A DNA stretch of 64,000 bases from Thraustochytrium sp. TN22 (taxonomy: Eukaryota > Sar > Bigyra > Thraustochytrida > Thraustochytriidae): positions 1 through 64,000 of the forward strand of contig JABLUY010000099.1 of the NCBI GenBank assembly GCA_013306675.1, in the 5' to 3' direction. The notes beneath the pieces were generated by a model. That model did no database searches, was not told the DNA's origin, and saw only the letters and a list, made by a program, of their open reading frames with translations. The translations under genes were made by a program, and so were the position numbers. Positions 60,462-64,000 of the stretch are shown here, one piece after another. The stretch's first letter is position 1; every line of letters starts with the position of its first letter.

Positions 60462-63245
60462 CGCGCGCCAGCCCGTCTGCCCGCGCCGCGGGTCGCGCCC
60501 GCCGCCGCCCGGACGCGCCTCGGGCCGGCCGAGCGCGCCGTGGACTCCTGGACCTGGACCTCCTTCTCCCGCTCGTCCTCCGCCGCCACGCGCGCCGCCG
60601 TGTTCTCACATGTCAGCCAAGCAAGCAACAAAGCCTGAGAGAGAGAAGGCGCCGCGGGACGGCCGGGCTCGGTCGCCCGCACCGGACGCGGGGCACCCAT
60701 TCGCTAGGGATAGGGGCGGGGCTCCGGGTCCGCTGCGGCTGGCGACGCGGGAGGTCCGCTGTGGCGTGGTTCCCTCTACGCCAGCGTCCTGGGATTCAGG
60801 AATCTGAATCAAAGATGCGGCCTGGCTGGCTCAGGCTGGTTGGTTGGCTGGCGGGAGGGGGTCAAGGCTGGCGCGGGACGCAGAGGAGCTGGTCGGCAGA
60901 ATCGCAGATGGGCAGAGCCAAGCGCCGCGGCTGGCTGACCGGCGGGCGGTTGCGTTGACGCTTCCAAACGAACTCCAGAAGCCAAGGTGCTGGTGGCCCC
61001 GCGTGGGGAGACGAGGAGCGCATGAGCTGCTGTCAGACATTGAGAAGACGCACTGCCGCAGTCCTCTTCAACGGCACAGCTAGAAGAATCGCGGGGTGAT
61101 GCGGTTCAAGTTCTGTGCAACGATGCCCGGGCCGGTGAGACGAATGGGCTTGGCCAAGGCCGCAGCTTCGCAGATTTGGCGATGGCATGCAACCGAGACG
61201 TGCAGCCAAGCGGAGACTCAAGGCGCCAGCGCCACGCAGCACAAGGACGTCCTGCAGCCAGATATCGGCAAGCCTGAGCACTGCGAGCAGGCGCGAGGCT
61301 CGGGCAGCAAGACCAGAGGCCAGGAAGCGCGCAGTTTCCTGGCAAACTCTCATGATGGTCTCGCGGCGCACACGTCACTTGACGTACACACCACACAGTG
61401 GACACTCAGTCGCGCACTGCTCGATGCGGCCTCACTCAGGCTGCCACCACCAGCCTGAGCTCGATCGGCGGACGGGCTCTTCTGCAGCACAGATCACTCC
61501 TCAGGCTGTCACAAGGCGGCACAAAGGCTTTGGTGACGAGCCCCGGAGAGATCAAGACCCGTCTGTACAAGCGCGGCGCGGCGACCAGCAGCGGCAGCCG
61601 CCAGGGCACCGGCCCGCTCCGGCTACGGGCGCCGTGGCCCGGTTGGCCGGGCCTGCCTCTGGCACCGCCGCACATTTCGTCAAATCTTGGATCGTGACTC
61701 GTCTTCGTTTGTTGCTGCCTATCGGCCGCTCGCTCAGCGGACGCCGTCCGAAAGCCGCGCATCGGAGGCGAGGCCCGGAGCGCCGGGAGCGGCGCGTCGC
61801 GGCGCGTCGGCGCCGCTGTACGGCCGCGGCCACATGAGGCTCGCCCTGTACCAGGTCGCCCGCCACGTCGTGGGCATAATGAGTCTTGGCTTCATCGACG
61901 TTCGCCTCGCCTTCGGCGCTCGCCGCTGGTGCCGGCACGGCGCCGTCGCACTTTGCGGTGCCGTGCCGCGAGCGGCTGGCCAGCCGGCGCTCGGGCGACG
62001 CCGCGACGGGCTTGGAAGGTGGGCTGCCCCGCGTTGCAGCCAGCTTCCTGTTCCTCGCCACCACGCCATCGCAGCCTCATGAGTCGTGACTCTCGGGGTG
62101 CGCGTCCGTCCGCAGAAGGCGGCCTGGCCCGGCTGGCCCGGCCTGGCCGCCGCGGCCGGCGTCGGCGTCGTCATGGCGTCTCGCTCGCGCTTTCTTGGGC
62201 GGGCGTTGCCACGCGCGCGCGCGCAGAGAGACTCTCGCGCCGCGGCGCCGCGCTGCTAGCGCACGCACGTCGAACGAGCGCGCGAGAGCGAGAGGGCGCC
62301 CGGCCTCCAAGGTCAACCGAGAATGTCTCGTGCTCAGGCATGTCTTCGTTCGGGCTCCAACTCCAACTTCGAGCTTCGTTTCGAATTCGAATTCAAATCG
62401 CGCGGGCGTCGTGTCGCAGCCCGCCTGGTACCGAGCCTGCAGCCCGCCCGCCAGCCCGGCCGAGCCTCGGCGGCGCCGTCCGTCTCGCTCGTCGACGCTC
62501 GAGCTCTGCGCCGCGCTACATGCAAGCAGCCAGCCAGCCAGCGAGCGCCCCGGCGTTCGTCCGGAGCGCGGCGCGGTCCCAGCCGCCCCGCCTCAGGACC
62601 AGGCGGCTGTTTCCTTCGCAGCCTCAGCCTGCCCTGCCGTGCAGAGCGGCCCGCCTCCCCCGCGGCCGCGGCCGCAGCGTCGGAGCGCCTCTGCCAGCGC
62701 GCCGAGTCTGCGGAGTCTGCGCGCGGCGGGCTCCGCTCGACTCCGAGGCGCGGCTCGAGGCCCGGGCGGCCAACCCGAGCGGCCCAGGCTAGGCTGGCTG
62801 CAGCGCTCGCTGCCCGTGCCTCGTGAATCGAGATCGCTTGCGCCGCGGCGGTCCGGCCCGCGGCAAGCCCGGCGCCCCGGCCGCCTGAGCGTCGAGCTCG
62901 CTCGCCGGGTACTGCAGTGCAGGCCACTGCAGGCCACCAAGAGCAAGCTGTGCTTCCGCTCGGGCGCACGCGCCAGGGGCCGGCCAGCGACTGCCAACGC
63001 TCCCTCACTGCGCTGGCGCAGTCTGGCGGGCCGGGCGAGCGAATCAATCAAAGCCCAATCATCGATCGTCGGCCGAGGCGGACCCTCGGTCGCGCGGCCG
63101 CCGCTCCACACGGCGCGGCGCGGCGCGGCGAGCGCGTGGGAGGCAGGCAGGGAGGCAGGGAGGGAGCGGGCAGGCAGCGGCGGCGCGGGACGCCAAAGCT
63201 TTGACTAGGCATCGGCATCCCAGCGCAGCGCAGCGCAGCGCGCAG
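60462..63245. other. 2.8 kb divergent region between MscS-like genes 3 and 4
   Basis: Contains both promoters. Open frames are Arg/Ala/Pro/Ser-rich and lack known motifs. Noted elements are a gcgcagc pentamer run touching the channel 4 start (63221-63245), gaatt-rich palindromes near 62377-62398, and ggcag-type runs near 63145-63180. No gene is supported. Confidence 0.5.
63221..63245. repeat. GCGCA pentamer repeat next to a start codon
   Basis: cagcg units repeated about five times, ending immediately before the ATG of MscS-like gene 4. Confidence 0.8.
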
Positions 63246-64000
63246 ATGTCGCGCGCCGAGGATGGGGCCGCGGCGGTGCCGCCGCCGACGGCGCCGGGGC
63301 TGCCGCTCTCGTCCGGCGTGGCGACGTCGGCATCGGGCGAGCAGCGCGTGCGGTCGTCCATGCAAGAGCCGCGCAGCCCGGTGAGCACCAAGAGCGGGCG
63401 CAGCCCGAGGCCCAACACGCTGCGCGTCCAGCAGCACCGGCGGCGGCAGACGCTCTCGGGCGCGGACGAGGCCCTGGAGCGGCAGCTCAAGTCGGACATT
63501 CAGAACCCGGCGGAGGCCAGGTCGCACGGCGGCGGCGGGCCCAACAAGGAACACGAGGTGCGCATCATGTCCGAGACAAATTTTGTGGACAGCGAGTTCG
63601 ACGAGGACGCGGAGAAGAAGCTGATCGAGTCCAAGTTCGCGAACTCTTGCTGCGGATTCATATACCGGCGGCCCATTAAGATCTTCCTCTTTGTGCTGGG
63701 GTGTATCATGATGGCGGCCGGCGCCAGCATGTTGGCCATCGAGCGCGTGGACGTGCGCCAGGTCCCGGAGGCGCTGCTCTTCGTGGGCAGCTCCTTCGCC
63801 ATGGGCTTCGTCTCGGACATGATCACGCTGGGCTTTGGCGCCTTGATGACATGGATGGTGGACGTGGCGCAGAACCGCCACAAGGACGCCGCCTACCAGC
63901 TCGCCGTCGGCACCTTCTACTACCGCAGCGTGGAGAGCAAGATCACCGTGCTCGTCTGGAACCTGCTCGTCATCATCATGCTCACGAGCTTCGTGCCGCG
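63246..64000 (+). CDS. MscS-like mechanosensitive ion channel 4 (5' part, cut by window end)
   Basis: The first 251 residues are visible. The polar N-terminus (about 1-145) is Ser/Pro/Arg-rich. Three hydrophobic segments align with the first three spans of channels 1-3: IKIFLFVLGCIMMAAGASML (about 147-167), ALLFVGSSFAMGFVSDMITL (about 178-197) and VLVWNLLVIIMLTSFVPR at the window edge. The last matches SVCVPRG, DLAVPRS and LTCWVPRD at the same place in its relatives. VGTFYYRSVESK corresponds to their FYFSTVRD and FYLGTVRN. The pore domain lies beyond the window, so MscS identity rests on this N-terminal homology and context. Start: ATG directly after a gcgca repeat. Confidence 0.85.
   Translation, partial: MSRAEDGAAAVPPPTAPGLPLSSGVATSASGEQRVRSSMQEPRSPVSTKSGRSPRPNTLRVQQHRRRQTLSGADEALERQLKSDIQNPAEARSHGGGGPNKEHEVRIMSETNFVDSEFDEDAEKKLIESKFANSCCGFIYRRPIKIFLFVLGCIMMAAGASMLAIERVDVRQVPEALLFVGSSFAMGFVSDMITLGFGALMTWMVDVAQNRHKDAAYQLAVGTFYYRSVESKITVLVWNLLVIIMLTSFVP

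Noticed and set aside
1-64000. tRNA, rRNA, DNA transposons, LINEs, and virus-derived elements
   Set aside because: I looked for cloverleaf signatures, terminal repeats, and transposase, reverse transcriptase, integrase and capsid motifs and saw none that I could support by eye.

Overview
The window is nuclear DNA of a GC-rich eukaryotic microbe. It carries holocytochrome c synthase, a PSTAIRE cyclin-dependent kinase, a Rab geranylgeranyltransferase subunit, an SMC5/6 SUMO ligase, a HOOK-type adaptor and a candidate Mediator subunit. Genes are compact and almost all intronless; only the CDK gene clearly needs splicing. Intergenic DNA is full of short tandem repeats. The lineage cannot be fixed from sequence alone. 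A stramenopile, for example a thraustochytrid-like protist, is my inference from the gene density, the TIR-like/TPR protein, the ovothiol synthase and the multi-member MscS-like channel family.

Layout. 1-7,300: HCCS(+), convergent with a signal-peptide/single-span/RGS receptor-like protein(-), then proteasomal deubiquitinase USP14/Ubp6(+). 7,300-13,000: a very large unrecognised protein(-), divergent by only 190 bp from Rab GGTase alpha(+). 13,500-19,400: PSTAIRE CDK with three short introns(+), iron-type alcohol dehydrogenase(-), and a polytopic membrane RING-H2 protein(+). 19,400-24,150: a 4.8 kb stretch without a convincing gene. 24,160-33,200: AGC kinase with a potential N-myristoylation site(+), a three-domain ovothiol synthase OvoA with a mitochondrial-type N-terminus(-), and an MFS transporter(+). 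33,800-49,000: TIR-like/kinesin-light-chain-type TPR protein(+), NSE2 SP-RING SUMO ligase(-), HOOK-like dynein adaptor(+), possible Mediator MED1-like protein(+), Golgi-type sulfotransferase(-), and a DH-domain RhoGEF(-).

49,384-64,000 is the most striking part: four related MscS-type mechanosensitive channel genes in alternating orientation (-,+,-,+). The last runs off the right edge. All show the same plan: a variable cytoplasmic N-terminus, four N-terminal membrane spans, a long linker and, where the C-terminus is visible, a degenerate EF-hand just before the MscS pore and beta domain. They look like a locally duplicated and inverted family and suggest specialised osmotic or mechanical sensing.

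Most genes are housekeeping and not functionally linked to their neighbours. Recurrent features outside genes are palindromic GCTAGC/CTAG clusters, often 300-600 bp upstream of start codons, and many micro/minisatellites. I saw no tRNA, rRNA, CRISPR array, or recognisable transposon or virus-derived element. Many long antisense open frames exist but are by-products of the GC-rich codon usage.
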